Shown here in pieces: positions 44,068-52,312 of a stretch of DNA of 64,000 nt. The stretch is from Streptomyces hygroscopicus. Its GTDB lineage: Bacteria > Actinomycetota > Actinomycetes > Streptomycetales > Streptomycetaceae. Below the pieces are notes generated by a model. The model did no database searches and was not told the origin of the DNA. It worked only from the letters and a program-made list of their open reading frames with translations. Within the stretch, counting starts at the first letter, position 1. Each line of letters opens with the position of its first letter. The stretch is from assembly GCF_026168105.1 (NCBI RefSeq), contig NZ_LBMW01000014.1:1-64000 (forward strand), written 5' to 3'. A program made the translations under genes and the position numbers.

Positions 44068-44739
44068 TCAGTTGGCCGCCCCCGTGGTGGCGGCCGAGAC
44101 CGCCGCCACCATCGCCGTGCGCACCTCGTGGACGACCTTCTTGAGCGCGGGCGCCGCGGCGCCGCCGCGGTCCGTCAGCGCCTCGATCCGCTCCTTGTGA
44201 CGCCTGCGGTCCGCGGCGGTCACCACCGTGCGCAGTTCGGCCGCGGCGGCCAGGGCGACGAGGGCCGCGTCGCGGTCGGAGACCTCCGTGACGGGCACCG
44301 GACCGGTGATCACCTGCCGCGCCTCCTCCTGCAGGGCCTCCACCGTCCCGACCCGCTCCAGCTCGTACTCCACGGACGGGAAGAGCCCCAGCACCCTCTT
44401 CCTGCCGACGCGCAGCAGACCGTCGGCGGCGAGCTGGGCGCGGACGGCGTCCAGGGTGACACCGGTGTGCAGGGTCACCCAGGTCTTCCAGGAGCGGGGC
44501 CGGGACTCCTCGACGAGTTCCAGGAGACCGTCGAGAACGAGGTCGCCGGTGTGGGCGTCGAGGTCGGACGGGGTGGCGACGCCGTCGACATCGGTGAGCA
44601 GTCCCCGCTGCGCCAGTTCGGTGAGGGCGCCCGCTCTCACCAGGTGACCGAGCTGGGTCGCAGCGGTGAGTCTGAGCTTCGTGGTGTCCCAGGCCAGCAG
44701 ATAGAGCCGGGCGGGCAGCGAGAGGGAGCCGTCGGGCAC
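44068..44739 (-). CDS. GPP34 (GOLPH3/Vps74-like) family protein
   Basis: A 223-aa protein of the family whose eukaryotic members bind phosphatidylinositol-4-phosphate at the Golgi. The family start (SLSLPARLYLLAWDTTKLRL) and the following LVRAGALTELAQRGLL and the AL...RRRHKERIEAL region are present. Bacterial members are common in Streptomyces, function unknown. The GTG at 44739 is selected because AAGGAGG lies four bases ahead; a GTG upstream would overlap that site. It is divergent from an ABC-F gene. Confidence 0.88.
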   Translation of the reverse strand: MPDGSLSLPARLYLLAWDTTKLRLTAATQLGHLVRAGALTELAQRGLLTDVDGVATPSDLDAHTGDLVLDGLLELVEESRPRSWKTWVTLHTGVTLDAVRAQLAADGLLRVGRKRVLGLFPSVEYELERVGTVEALQEEARQVITGPVPVTEVSDRDAALVALAAAAELRTVVTAADRRRHKERIEALTDRGGAAAPALKKVVHEVRTAMVAAVSAATTGAAN

Positions 44740-44824
44740 GGGGCCTCCTTGCACGGGTTGAGCAGACGCGGCGGGATCCGGCCTGCGGACGTTCCCGGTT
44801 CGGGTACCCCGTTCGCTTAATTCG

Positions 44825-45075
44825 TTGACACCCCTCGGCCCCTCTCTTACGGTGTACGGCAGTCCTGTTGCCGTCGATTGGAGAAGGACGTTGCTCGTCT
44901 GAGGTCCTGGGACACCGCGTCACACAGCGCTGTTCGCGTCTGTGTGCGTCGCGTGCGACCTCGGCGTACGAGCCGTCCTCCGGTACGGGGCTCCCTCCCC
45001 GTTCACCGGCTGTCGCGCCCATGCGGTGTCTCACACGCGTTGCCCCCGATAAACCCGAGCAACCGCGAGGCCCGC
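44825..45075 (+). promoter_or_regulatory. promoter and long leader of the second ABC-F gene
   Basis: TTGACA (44825-44830), a 17-bp spacer and TACGGT (44848-44853) form the clearest vegetative promoter in the window. The expected transcript has a leader of roughly 215 nt before the ABC-F ATG at 45076, with several GC-rich inverted sequences and a good ribosome site (GGAGAAGG near 44880) followed by a very short frame (TTG CTC GTC TGA). Antibiotic-resistance ABC-F genes are often controlled by such attenuators, so drug-induced control is possible. Confidence 0.55.
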
Positions 45076-46704
45076 ATGTCACAGACCCTTTCCATCACCT
45101 GTACGTCCCTGTCCTTCTCCTGGCCCGACGGCACCTCCGTCTTCGACGACCTCCAGGTCGCATTCGGTCCGGGCAGGACCGGGCTCGTCGGCGTCAACGG
45201 GTCGGGAAAATCGACCCTGTTGAAACTGATCGCCGGTCAACTCGCCCCGTCCGCAGGCGCCGTGCGCGTCGCCGGCGAGGTCGGTCACCTGCCGCAGAAC
45301 GTCACACTCGACACCACCCTGCGGGTCGACGAGGCGCTGGGCATAGCCGCGACGCGCGCCGCGGTGCACGCCATCGAGGCGGGTGACGCGGCCGAGGAAC
45401 ACTTCAGCACGGTCGGCGACGACTGGGACGTGGAGGAGCGCGCCGAGGCAATGCTCGGCGAGCTGGGGCTCGGCCACATCGGGCTCGACCGCAGCATCGG
45501 CGAGGTCTCCGGCGGCGAGTCCGTCCTGCTGCGGCTGGCCGCGCTGCTGCTGCGCCGTCCGGACGTGCTGCTGCTCGACGAGCCCACCAACAACCTCGAC
45601 CTGTACGCACGCCGGCGCCTGTACGCGGCCGTCGAGGCATGGTCGGGCGTCATGGTCGTGGTCAGCCACGACCGTGAACTCCTCGACCGGGTCGACCAGA
45701 TCGCGGATCTGCGCTCCGGGGAGGTCGTCTGGTTCGGCGGCAACTTCACGGCGTACGAGGAGGCGCTGGCCGTCGAGCAGGAGGCGGCGGAACGCATGGT
45801 GCGCGTCGCCGAGGCCGACTTCCGCAAGCAGAAGCGCGAACTGGCCGACGCCCAGGTCAAGCTGGCCCGCCGCAAGCGGTACGGGCAGAAGATGTGGGAC
45901 ACCAAGCGCGAACCGAAGATCGTCATGGGGGCGCGCAAACGAGCGGCGCAGGAGTCCGCGGGCAAGCACCGCATCATGCACGAGGAGAAGCTCGCCGAGG
46001 CGAGGGAGCGGCTCGACGAAGCGGTCGAGGCGGTACGGGACGACGACGAGATCCGTGTCGACCTGCCCCGTACAGCGGTGCCGCCGGGGCGGTCCGTCCT
46101 GACGCTCCGGGACCTGGAACTGGTCTATGGCGCTCGCGTGGCGGGCGCGCTCGATCTGCACGGCCCGGAGAGGATCGCGCTGATCGGACGCAACGGCGCG
46201 GGCAAGACCACGCTGCTGCGCACGATCGCAGGCGAGTTGGACCCGGTGTCGGGCGAGGCGACGGCACACGTGCCGCTGCGTTTCCTGCCGCAGCGGCTGG
46301 ACGTCCTCGACGAGGAGCTGACGGTCGCGGAGAACGTGGCCCGGTTCGCCCCGGACGCCACCAACAACCGGATTCGGGCCCGGCTGGCGCGATTCCTGTT
46401 CCGCGGCGCGAGGGCCGACCAGCCGGCCGGGACCCTCTCCGGCGGCGAGCGGTTCCGTGCCACGCTGGCCGCCTTGCTGCTCGCCGAGCCGGCGCCGCAG
46501 CTGCTGATGCTCGACGAGCCGACGAACAACCTCGACATGGCGAGCGTGCGCCGGCTCACCACGGCCCTGGAGTCGTACGAGGGTGCGCTGATCGTGGCCG
46601 GACACGACGTGCCGTTCCTGGAGTCGATCGGGATCACGCGCTGGCTGCTGCTAGAAGGGGAACTCCGGGAGACCACGCCGGACGCCCTCGGGCATCCCGC
46701 CTAG
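45076..46704 (+). CDS. ABC-F family ATPase, second copy (possible antibiotic resistance ABC-F)
   Basis: A 542-aa duplicated ABC protein without membrane domains. The first Walker A is GVNGSGKST, with signature VSGGESVLL and Walker B LLLDEPTNN; the second Walker A is GRNGAGKTT, with LSGGERFRA and LMLDEPTNN. The interdomain linker is long and charged (RKQKRELADAQVKLARRKRY). It differs clearly from the ABC-F protein at 24.7 kb. A promoter with a long leader precedes it, as in inducible ribosome-protection genes. The stop codon TAG lies at the left edge of a MITE-like element. Confidence 0.92.
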   Translation: MSQTLSITCTSLSFSWPDGTSVFDDLQVAFGPGRTGLVGVNGSGKSTLLKLIAGQLAPSAGAVRVAGEVGHLPQNVTLDTTLRVDEALGIAATRAAVHAIEAGDAAEEHFSTVGDDWDVEERAEAMLGELGLGHIGLDRSIGEVSGGESVLLRLAALLLRRPDVLLLDEPTNNLDLYARRRLYAAVEAWSGVMVVVSHDRELLDRVDQIADLRSGEVVWFGGNFTAYEEALAVEQEAAERMVRVAEADFRKQKRELADAQVKLARRKRYGQKMWDTKREPKIVMGARKRAAQESAGKHRIMHEEKLAEARERLDEAVEAVRDDDEIRVDLPRTAVPPGRSVLTLRDLELVYGARVAGALDLHGPERIALIGRNGAGKTTLLRTIAGELDPVSGEATAHVPLRFLPQRLDVLDEELTVAENVARFAPDATNNRIRARLARFLFRGARADQPAGTLSGGERFRATLAALLLAEPAPQLLMLDEPTNNLDMASVRRLTTALESYEGALIVAGHDVPFLESIGITRWLLLEGELRETTPDALGHPA

Positions 46705-46875
46705 GCGGTTGTGACCATTCGCGTCGGATCGGCGCGCGGCGTCCGGTGCAAGGGGCACCTCCCGGCGGGTGGCTGGGGGAGGAACTCCCGCGTACTGGGC
46801 GCCTTCGGGTGATCCGGCAACGCGGCGAGGTGCCGTGCCAGGCGTCGCGCACCCGGCGGGAATGTCAGACACCGC
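46705..46875. mobile_element. MITE-like inverted-repeat element, copy 2, with CTAG duplication
   Basis: A 171-bp element homologous to 24548-24733 in the same orientation on the plus strand. Ends are GCGGTTGTGACC (46705-46716) and GTCAGACACCGC (46864-46875), imperfect inverted repeats. It is flanked on both sides by CTAG (46701-46704 and 46876-46879), which looks like a 4-bp target duplication; the left CTAG contains the TAG stop of the ABC-F gene. No ORF inside. Confidence 0.78.
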
Positions 46876-47033
46876 CTAGGTCTGGCTCCGGCGGGTAGGG
46901 GTCCGGCACCGCCGGGGCGTCGTGGGCCCGCCGCGTACATCGGCGGGCCACGGCCGGAGCCGGGGGCTTTGTGCCCGAGGTCCGGCCCTGCATGATGGCG
47001 GGCGACACCCACAGCCGAGACGGAGTTCCGCAC

Positions 47034-47810
47034 GTGCCCAGCAAGAAGGCCCTCATCCGCCGACCCAGCCCGCGCCTGGCCGAGGGGCTGGTGACGCACA
47101 TGGAGCGGGAGAAGGTCGACGTCGATCTCGCGCTCGAGCAGTGGGATACATATGCGAAGGCGCTGCGTACACACGGCTGGGAGACCGTCGAGGTGGATCC
47201 GGCGGACGACTGTCCGGACTCGGTGTTCGTCGAGGACGCCGTCGTGGTGTACAAGAACGTCGCGCTGATCGCCCGGCCCGGCGCGGAGTCCCGGCGCGGG
47301 GAGACCGCGGGCGTCGAGGAGGCCGTGGCCCGGCTCGGCTGTTCGGTGAACTGGATCTGGGAGCCGGGCACCCTCGACGGCGGCGACATCCTGAAGGTCG
47401 ACGACACGATCTACGTCGGCCGCAGCGGGCGCACCAACAGGGCCGCCGTCCAGCAGCTGCGCGCGGTCTTCGAACCGCTGGGCGCCCGGGTCGTCGCCGT
47501 ACCGGTCACCCGAGTTCTGCACCTGAAGTCCGCGGTCACCGCGCTCCCCGACGGGACGGTCATCGGGCATGTGCCGCTGGTGGACAAGCCGGCCCTGTTC
47601 CCGCGCTTCCTGCCGGTGCCGGAGGAGTCCGGCTCACATGTCGTACTGCTCGGCGGCGGCAAGCTGCTCATGGCGGCCAGCGCCCCGAGGACCGCGGAAC
47701 TGCTCGCAGACCTCGGGCACGAACCGGTCCAGGTGGACATCAGCGAGTTCGAGAAGCTCGAGGGCTGTGTGACATGTCTCTCGGTGCGCCTGCGGGACCT
47801 GTACGGCTGA
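47034..47810 (+). CDS. dimethylarginine dimethylaminohydrolase (DDAH)
   Basis: A 258-aa amidinotransferase-fold enzyme that hydrolyses methylated arginine to citrulline. Characteristic parts are DCPDSVFVEDAVVV near the N-terminal third, EPGTLDGGDIL, the catalytic His in RVLHLKSAVT and the C-terminal catalytic Cys in GCVTCLSVRLR. The GTG at 47034 follows GGAG; the longer frame upstream runs into the previous intergenic region. Arginine deiminases are related but longer. Confidence 0.92.
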   Translation: MPSKKALIRRPSPRLAEGLVTHMEREKVDVDLALEQWDTYAKALRTHGWETVEVDPADDCPDSVFVEDAVVVYKNVALIARPGAESRRGETAGVEEAVARLGCSVNWIWEPGTLDGGDILKVDDTIYVGRSGRTNRAAVQQLRAVFEPLGARVVAVPVTRVLHLKSAVTALPDGTVIGHVPLVDKPALFPRFLPVPEESGSHVVLLGGGKLLMAASAPRTAELLADLGHEPVQVDISEFEKLEGCVTCLSVRLRDLYG

Positions 47811-47839
47811 CGGGCCCACACGGCATCCGTGCGGCCCGT
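47811..47839 (+). terminator. hairpin terminator after the DDAH gene
   Basis: CGGGCC-CA-CACGG and CCGTG-C-GGCCCG form an imperfect stem immediately after the stop codon. Confidence 0.65.
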
Positions 47840-47936
47840 GGACCTGTGACGTCCCACCCTGCGCGGCGGGGGTGCGGTCCCGCTTCTGACGCCCCGTGGG
47901 ACACCGGCTGAACAGCACTCTTTACAGCACACTTAG

Positions 47937-47982
47937 CCTACGGCTTCGTAACCTACGGCCTCGTAGCCTACGATCCCGTAGG
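47937..47982. promoter_or_regulatory. three tandem 15-bp operator-like dyads before the desaturase gene
   Basis: Three consecutive units start at 47937, 47952 and 47967. Each reads CCTACG-N4-CGTA(G/A), an inverted repeat by itself, and the third (CCTACG-ATCC-CGTAGG) is a perfect dyad. The exact 15-bp spacing and position 55-100 nt before the desaturase start suggest cooperative binding by a dimeric, probably TetR-type, repressor. No regulator gene is adjacent. Confidence 0.7.
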
Positions 47983-48037
47983 TTCCGGCACCGCTCGCCG
48001 GTCCCTGCGCTGTTTTCGCCGTCTCCCTGGAGTTCTC

Positions 48038-49009
48038 GTGACGATCACCTCTCCCCACCTCGGCAGCCCCTCCGCCTGGACCGACGCCCGGCTGCTGTAC
48101 GCCCTGGAGGAAGTGGTGGAGACCGAGCTGAACCGGCATATGAAGATCGCCAAGGACTGGATGCCGCACGAGTACGTGCCCTGGAGCGACGGCCGCAACT
48201 TCCCTGGGTTCTTCGACGACGGCACGGCCTGGGAGAAGGAGCAGTCCAAGGTCACCGAGATCGGCCGGATCGCGCTGGTCGTGAACCTGCTGACGGAGGA
48301 CAACCTCCCCAGCTACCACCACGAGATCGCCACGCTCTTCGGCCGCGACGGCGCGTGGGGCACCTGGGTGCACCGCTGGACCGCCGAGGAGGGCCGGCAC
48401 GGCATCGTGATGCGGGACTACCTGCTCGCCTCGCGCGCGGTCGACCCCGACAAGCTGGAACGGTTCCGCATGGCGCACATGAGCGAGGGCTTCGAGTCGG
48501 ACAACCGGCACTCGATGCTGCACTCCGTCGCGTACGTCGCCTTCCAGGAGCTGGCCACGCGCATCTCGCACCGCAACACCGGGCACCAGTCCGGCGACCC
48601 GGTCTGCGACCGGATGCTGGCCCGCATCGCCACAGACGAGAACCTCCACATGGTCTTCTACCGGAACCTGCTCAAGGCCGCGTTCGAGATCGCGCCCGAT
48701 CCGACCATGGAGGCGGTGCGGGACGTCGTGGTGAACTTCCGCATGCCCGGCCACGGCATCCCCGGCTTCGAGCGCGCCGCCGCGCAGATGGCGATCGGCG
48801 AGGTCTACAACGTGCGCATCCACCACGACGACGTGATCCAGCCGGTGCTTCGCTTCCTGAAGATCATGGAGATCGATGGCCTCGGCCCCGAGGGGCGCCG
48901 GGCCCAGGAGGAACTGGGCCTGTTCATGGGCGGGCTGGACGCGGAGGCCACGAAGTTCGACGAGAAGCTGGCGGCCCGCAAGGCACGGATGGCGGCTCGC
49001 GGGGCGTAA
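48038..49009 (+). CDS. acyl-ACP desaturase (ferritin-like di-iron)
   Basis: A 323-aa soluble di-iron desaturase of the plant/mycobacterial DesA type. The iron ligands are visible as two ExxH-type sets: TAEEGRHG in the first half (with an earlier Glu in NLLTEDNLPSYH) and ATDENLHMVFY in the second. It would introduce a double bond into acyl-ACP chains. The GTG at 48038 follows GGAG at 6-nt spacing. Transcription is probably controlled through the three dyads upstream. Confidence 0.93.
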   Translation: MTITSPHLGSPSAWTDARLLYALEEVVETELNRHMKIAKDWMPHEYVPWSDGRNFPGFFDDGTAWEKEQSKVTEIGRIALVVNLLTEDNLPSYHHEIATLFGRDGAWGTWVHRWTAEEGRHGIVMRDYLLASRAVDPDKLERFRMAHMSEGFESDNRHSMLHSVAYVAFQELATRISHRNTGHQSGDPVCDRMLARIATDENLHMVFYRNLLKAAFEIAPDPTMEAVRDVVVNFRMPGHGIPGFERAAAQMAIGEVYNVRIHHDDVIQPVLRFLKIMEIDGLGPEGRRAQEELGLFMGGLDAEATKFDEKLAARKARMAARGA

Positions 49010-49109
49010 CCGCAGGCGGTCGCGGCGTGCCGTGCGCCGAGGGTGCCCGACGACATGCGGGCGCGACGACACGCCCCACGCCCGGCCCGCCACGCGTCGG
49101 TACCGTCTC

Positions 49110-49325
49110 CTAGGCTGCCTCGTAGTGGTGCGGGTCCGCGCCGCGCCACTTCACCCACGCCGGATCGTCGAGCAGGTCCTCCGCGTCGGGCAGTCCGGCC
49201 CGTCCGAGGAATTCGATCACGTCCTCGTCGGAGAACGCCATCCCCAGGATCTCCCCCCGCGCGGTCACCCGACGGCCGCCGGTGCCCGACGGTGGATGAA
49301 CGATGACAGGAGCCCGTCCGGACAT
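49110..49325 (-). CDS. 71-aa conserved-looking small protein
   Basis: A small soluble ORF from ATG 49325 (MSGRAPVIVHPPSGTGGRRV, then TARGEILGMAFSDEDVIEFL) to the stop. It has an acidic C-terminal half (AEDLLDDPAWVKWRGADPHH). I recall similar short Streptomyces hypothetical proteins with the GRRV..RGEILG pattern. No known domain. The longer frame to 49427 has poor composition. It is convergent with the desaturase gene and downstream of the WhiB gene. Confidence 0.7.
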   Translation of the reverse strand: MSGRAPVIVHPPSGTGGRRVTARGEILGMAFSDEDVIEFLGRAGLPDAEDLLDDPAWVKWRGADPHHYEAA

Positions 49326-49616
49326 GTCTCCAGCATCGTCCCGCGCGCCCGGTGGCGCATCCGGACGGGCGGGGGGCTCCACGACCCGCGGTCGTACCCG
49401 GGCGCCGCCCTCCCGCCCGTCCACCACTCCTCGTCGGGGCGAGTGCGTCTCACCGGCCGGGCCTCCAGGCCCTCGGCCGGGTCACCCGGAGTGAAGCCGG
49501 GCACCTGGCGCGCCGTGGCGCCCTCGGGCCGCCCGGCGCGCGCCGCTACGCCCCGGGCGTGCTCCGGGAGCCCGCCCGGGCGCCACGGCGGTCCCGTACC
49601 GAGGCGGTGGCCGCCC
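49326..49616. other. intergenic region, no gene recognised
   Basis: About 290 very GC-rich bases between the WhiB gene and the 71-aa ORF. Open frames on both strands look like composition artefacts. No clear hairpin or promoter was found. Confidence 0.4.
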
Positions 49617-49868
49617 TCATCGGTCGCCCTCCGTCCGCCGCAGATGCAGGCGCTCCTTCTCGGACAGCCCGCCCCAGACGCCGAACCGTTCGTCGTTGGC
49701 AAGCGCGTATTCGAGACACGCGGACCGGCTCTCACACAGCTCGCAGATACGTTTCGCCTCTCGTACCGAGCTACCCGGCTCGGGAAAGAAGAACTCGGCC
49801 CCCGTCTGCGCACACAGCGCCCGCTCATGCCAGGCGACCTCGGACGCAGTCATCGCTTCGATGTGCAT
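49617..49868 (-). CDS. WhiB-like [4Fe-4S] transcription factor
   Basis: An 83-aa Wbl protein. The four cluster cysteines are C19, C42, C45 and C51 (ALCAQ, ICELC, SAC), followed by the turn GVWGG at 63-67 and a basic C-terminal tail (SEKERLHLRR) that can contact DNA. Family members bind SigA/HrdB and steer development, redox or antibiotic responses. The start at 49868 (MHIEAMTASEVAWHERA) is chosen by homology; a second ATG at 49853 is possible, and neither has a good ribosome site. A long upstream frame is not coding. Confidence 0.92.
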   Translation of the reverse strand: MHIEAMTASEVAWHERALCAQTGAEFFFPEPGSSVREAKRICELCESRSACLEYALANDERFGVWGGLSEKERLHLRRTEGDR

Positions 49869-50136
49869 GGCCAAGATCGTGTCGCGCGGCGAAAAACGTT
49901 CGATCAACACGGGATCAACGGCCCCCACGAGGGCCCCGCACGGCGACCTCGCACGACGCTTGATGATGCCCCCGTCCGACGCGGCGACGCACGGCGGCGC
50001 GCGCAGGAACCCACAGCGAGAACGGACAAGCCGACGGCCGTCACTTGAGCCCATCGCGCGGTTCCGGCGGCGATTGTCAGTGGGCGGTGCAAGACTCGGC
50101 AGAGCAGGCAACGGGACCCCTCGAAGGAGGGCATTC

Positions 50137-50931
50137 ATGCTCACCACCCGTTTCGTCAAAGGCTCCCCGAACTGGCTGGATGTAGGCACCCCGGACATCG
50201 ACGGCGCCATCGCCTTCTACGGCGGCCTCTTCGACTGGCAATTCCAGTCGGCGGGGCCTGACTCCGGGGGCTACGGCTTCTTCCAGCTCTCCGGCAAGAC
50301 CGTGGCCGGCGGTATGCAGACCGGCCCCGAGCAGGGACCGCCGTCCTGGACCGTCTACTTCCAGAGCCCCGACGCACAGGCCACAGCGAAGGCGGCCGAA
50401 CAGGCCGGCGGCAGTGTGCTCGTCCAGCCCATGGACATCATGGGCGAAGGCCACATGGCCATCCTCGCCGATCCGGCCGGGGCGCACTTCGGCATCTGGC
50501 AGCCGGGCCGGACCAAGGGCGTCGAGGTGGCCACCGACCCCGGCTCGCTGTGCTGGGTCGAGCTGCACACCGCGGACATCGCCCGCGCCGCCGCGTTCTA
50601 CCACCAGGTACTCGGGTGGGAGACCGAGGGCGTGTCCTTTCCCGGCGGCACGTATACCTGTATCAACCCCGAAGGCGCGGGCGCGGACTCCATGTTCGGC
50701 GGACTCGTCCCATCGGCCGACGATCCCGCGGAGGCGGAGTCCGGCGCGCACTGGCTGCCGTACTTCGAGGTGGCGGACACGGACGTCACGGTGAGCAGGA
50801 CACAGGAGCTCGGCGGCACGGTCCGGGTGCCCGCAAGGGACGTCGAAGGAGTGGGCCGTATCGCCCGGCTCGCCGACCCGTTCGCGGCGCGGTTCGCGGT
50901 GATCAAGAGCGCACAGCGGCAGCCGCAGTAG
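50137..50931 (+). CDS. two-domain VOC (glyoxalase/bleomycin resistance) family protein
   Basis: A 264-aa protein made of two vicinal oxygen chelate domains, each starting with the family pattern: NWLDVGTPDIDGAIAFYGGLF near residue 12 and CWVELHTADIARAAAFYHQVL near 138. Streptomyces relatives are called hydroxylases or CFP30B-like antigens without proof. The ATG follows a strong GGAGG. A metal site or substrate cannot be assigned. It is divergent from the WhiB gene. Confidence 0.88.
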   Translation: MLTTRFVKGSPNWLDVGTPDIDGAIAFYGGLFDWQFQSAGPDSGGYGFFQLSGKTVAGGMQTGPEQGPPSWTVYFQSPDAQATAKAAEQAGGSVLVQPMDIMGEGHMAILADPAGAHFGIWQPGRTKGVEVATDPGSLCWVELHTADIARAAAFYHQVLGWETEGVSFPGGTYTCINPEGAGADSMFGGLVPSADDPAEAESGAHWLPYFEVADTDVTVSRTQELGGTVRVPARDVEGVGRIARLADPFAARFAVIKSAQRQPQ

Positions 50932-51050
50932 CAATAGCACCTTCCGGCGCCCGGGGGCGCCCGGCGCCGAGCGGTCGTATTCGCCGTTGACGCCGGGACG
51001 CCTCCCGCGCATCCGAAGCGCCCCGACAGGCCGAACTGCTGATGGTGGCA

Positions 51051-52254
51051 CTAGCTCTGCAGGACGTCCTTGACGAACACGATGACGTCGCTGTCCGCCA
51101 AGTGGGCCGGGTCGAGCGAGGAGTAGCCGAACCAGGGGGATTCGCGGGGGGCGGGCCGCGTGTCACCGAGGGCGGTGGCAAGCCGCGAGGCGTCGATGAC
51201 GTAGCGGTCCTCCGGGAGCGCGTACAGGAGCCCTTCGACTGTCTCCGGCGGCGGGGTGTCCACTCCCTGGTGCCGGATCGTGCCGAGCGCCGTGGCCACG
51301 AAGGCGTACCCGTCGCCGAGCTGGGCGCTCACCAGCGCACCGGCGCTCCACCACTGCAGCGGCATCCCGCCCATCCGCATCGTGCTCTTCTCCCGTTGGA
51401 GATGGGCGTTGTGGGCGTGGACGAGTGCCGGGCCCCGAGCCGCGAGGGCGAGGAGGTTGTGGGCCATCATCTGGTCCCGCAGGCCCACCAGCCGGGTCAT
51501 GCGGGCCGGTGAGGTGTCGGCCATCCAGTAGTGGTAACGCAGCAGTCCGGTGGCGGTGCGCCCGTACAGGCACGCCCGGGTCCCAGTCGTCCCGCGAAGT
51601 CGCCGTGATCAGGTGCGGCGTCTGCGCGTCGAGCAGCACCACCAGATCGTCGGCGAGCAGCCGCAGTTCCTTGGCCTCGGCCGACTGCCCCACGGACTGG
51701 GAAGGGTCCATCATCGCGGCGGGATTGGTCCACCGGTCGTCGGCGCCGAGGAGGCGTTCGATCGTCTCCCCGGTGCAGGGGAGCAGGTCCGCGTCCACCC
51801 GGGGCGAGAGGTAGCCGTGGAGTGCGGTGAGGGCCTGCCGGGGACTAGCGGCGCCGGTGATCTCCAGCGGGCCGTCGACACCGGCGAAACGGAGCCGCTC
51901 GGACGCGGGCCGGCCGTCGTTGTAGGCCCGTATCCAGCGCACGAGCTCACGGTTGGCCGCGGAGGTGCCCCAGCCGTGGCTGAATCCGTGCTCCATGACC
52001 TCGTCGAGGGTGCCCGTGCCCGAGGTGACGTAGTCGTCCACGACCAGGCCCATCATGCAGTCGCTCTCGATCGCGATCGTCCGGTAGCCCTCCTGCTCGA
52101 CGAGCTGCCGGAAGAGCTCGTTGCGCAGATCGAGCAGATTGTCCTCGCCGTGGGTGGGCTCGCCCAGGGCGAGCAGCCGCGGCCGGGCCGGGAGCAGCCT
52201 CATGACGGCGGGGGCCTCGACGGCATGGGCGGTGTCCTTGATGTCTGTCGCCAT
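51051..52254 (-). pseudogene. erythromycin esterase family protein, frameshifted
   Basis: Two overlapping minus-strand frames together form one erythromycin-esterase-type protein of about 400 aa. The first (from 52254) covers LLALGEPTHGEDNLLDLRNE to ITATSRDDWD; the second continues RACLYGRTATGLLRYHYWMA to the normal end, with VHAHNAHLQ. The shift occurs at 51575-51580, where CCCGGG seems to have one extra C. It is either a sequencing error or a real mutation that inactivates the gene. Intact members hydrolyse macrolide lactones or unknown esters. It is divergent from a double-MerR regulator, probably its controller. Confidence 0.85.
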
Positions 52255-52312
52255 GCCTTCAACGGTATCGTTGAACCTTCGATTGAAACTTTGCCGCGAT
52301 ATCGTCGATTCC

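Noticed and set aside
44891..44902. Three-codon upstream ORF (TTG CTC GTC TGA) before the ABC-F gene as an annotated gene
   Set aside because: Too short to support as a coding feature; mentioned only as part of a possible attenuator.
44878..45075. In-frame N-terminal extension of the second ABC-F protein
   Set aside because: The added 66 residues are Arg/Pro/Ser-rich and unlike ABC-F N-termini; the region behaves as an untranslated leader after a good promoter.
47896..49113. Alternative plus-strand frame over the desaturase gene
   Set aside because: Out-of-frame reading of the desaturase; the family motifs occur only in the 48038 frame.
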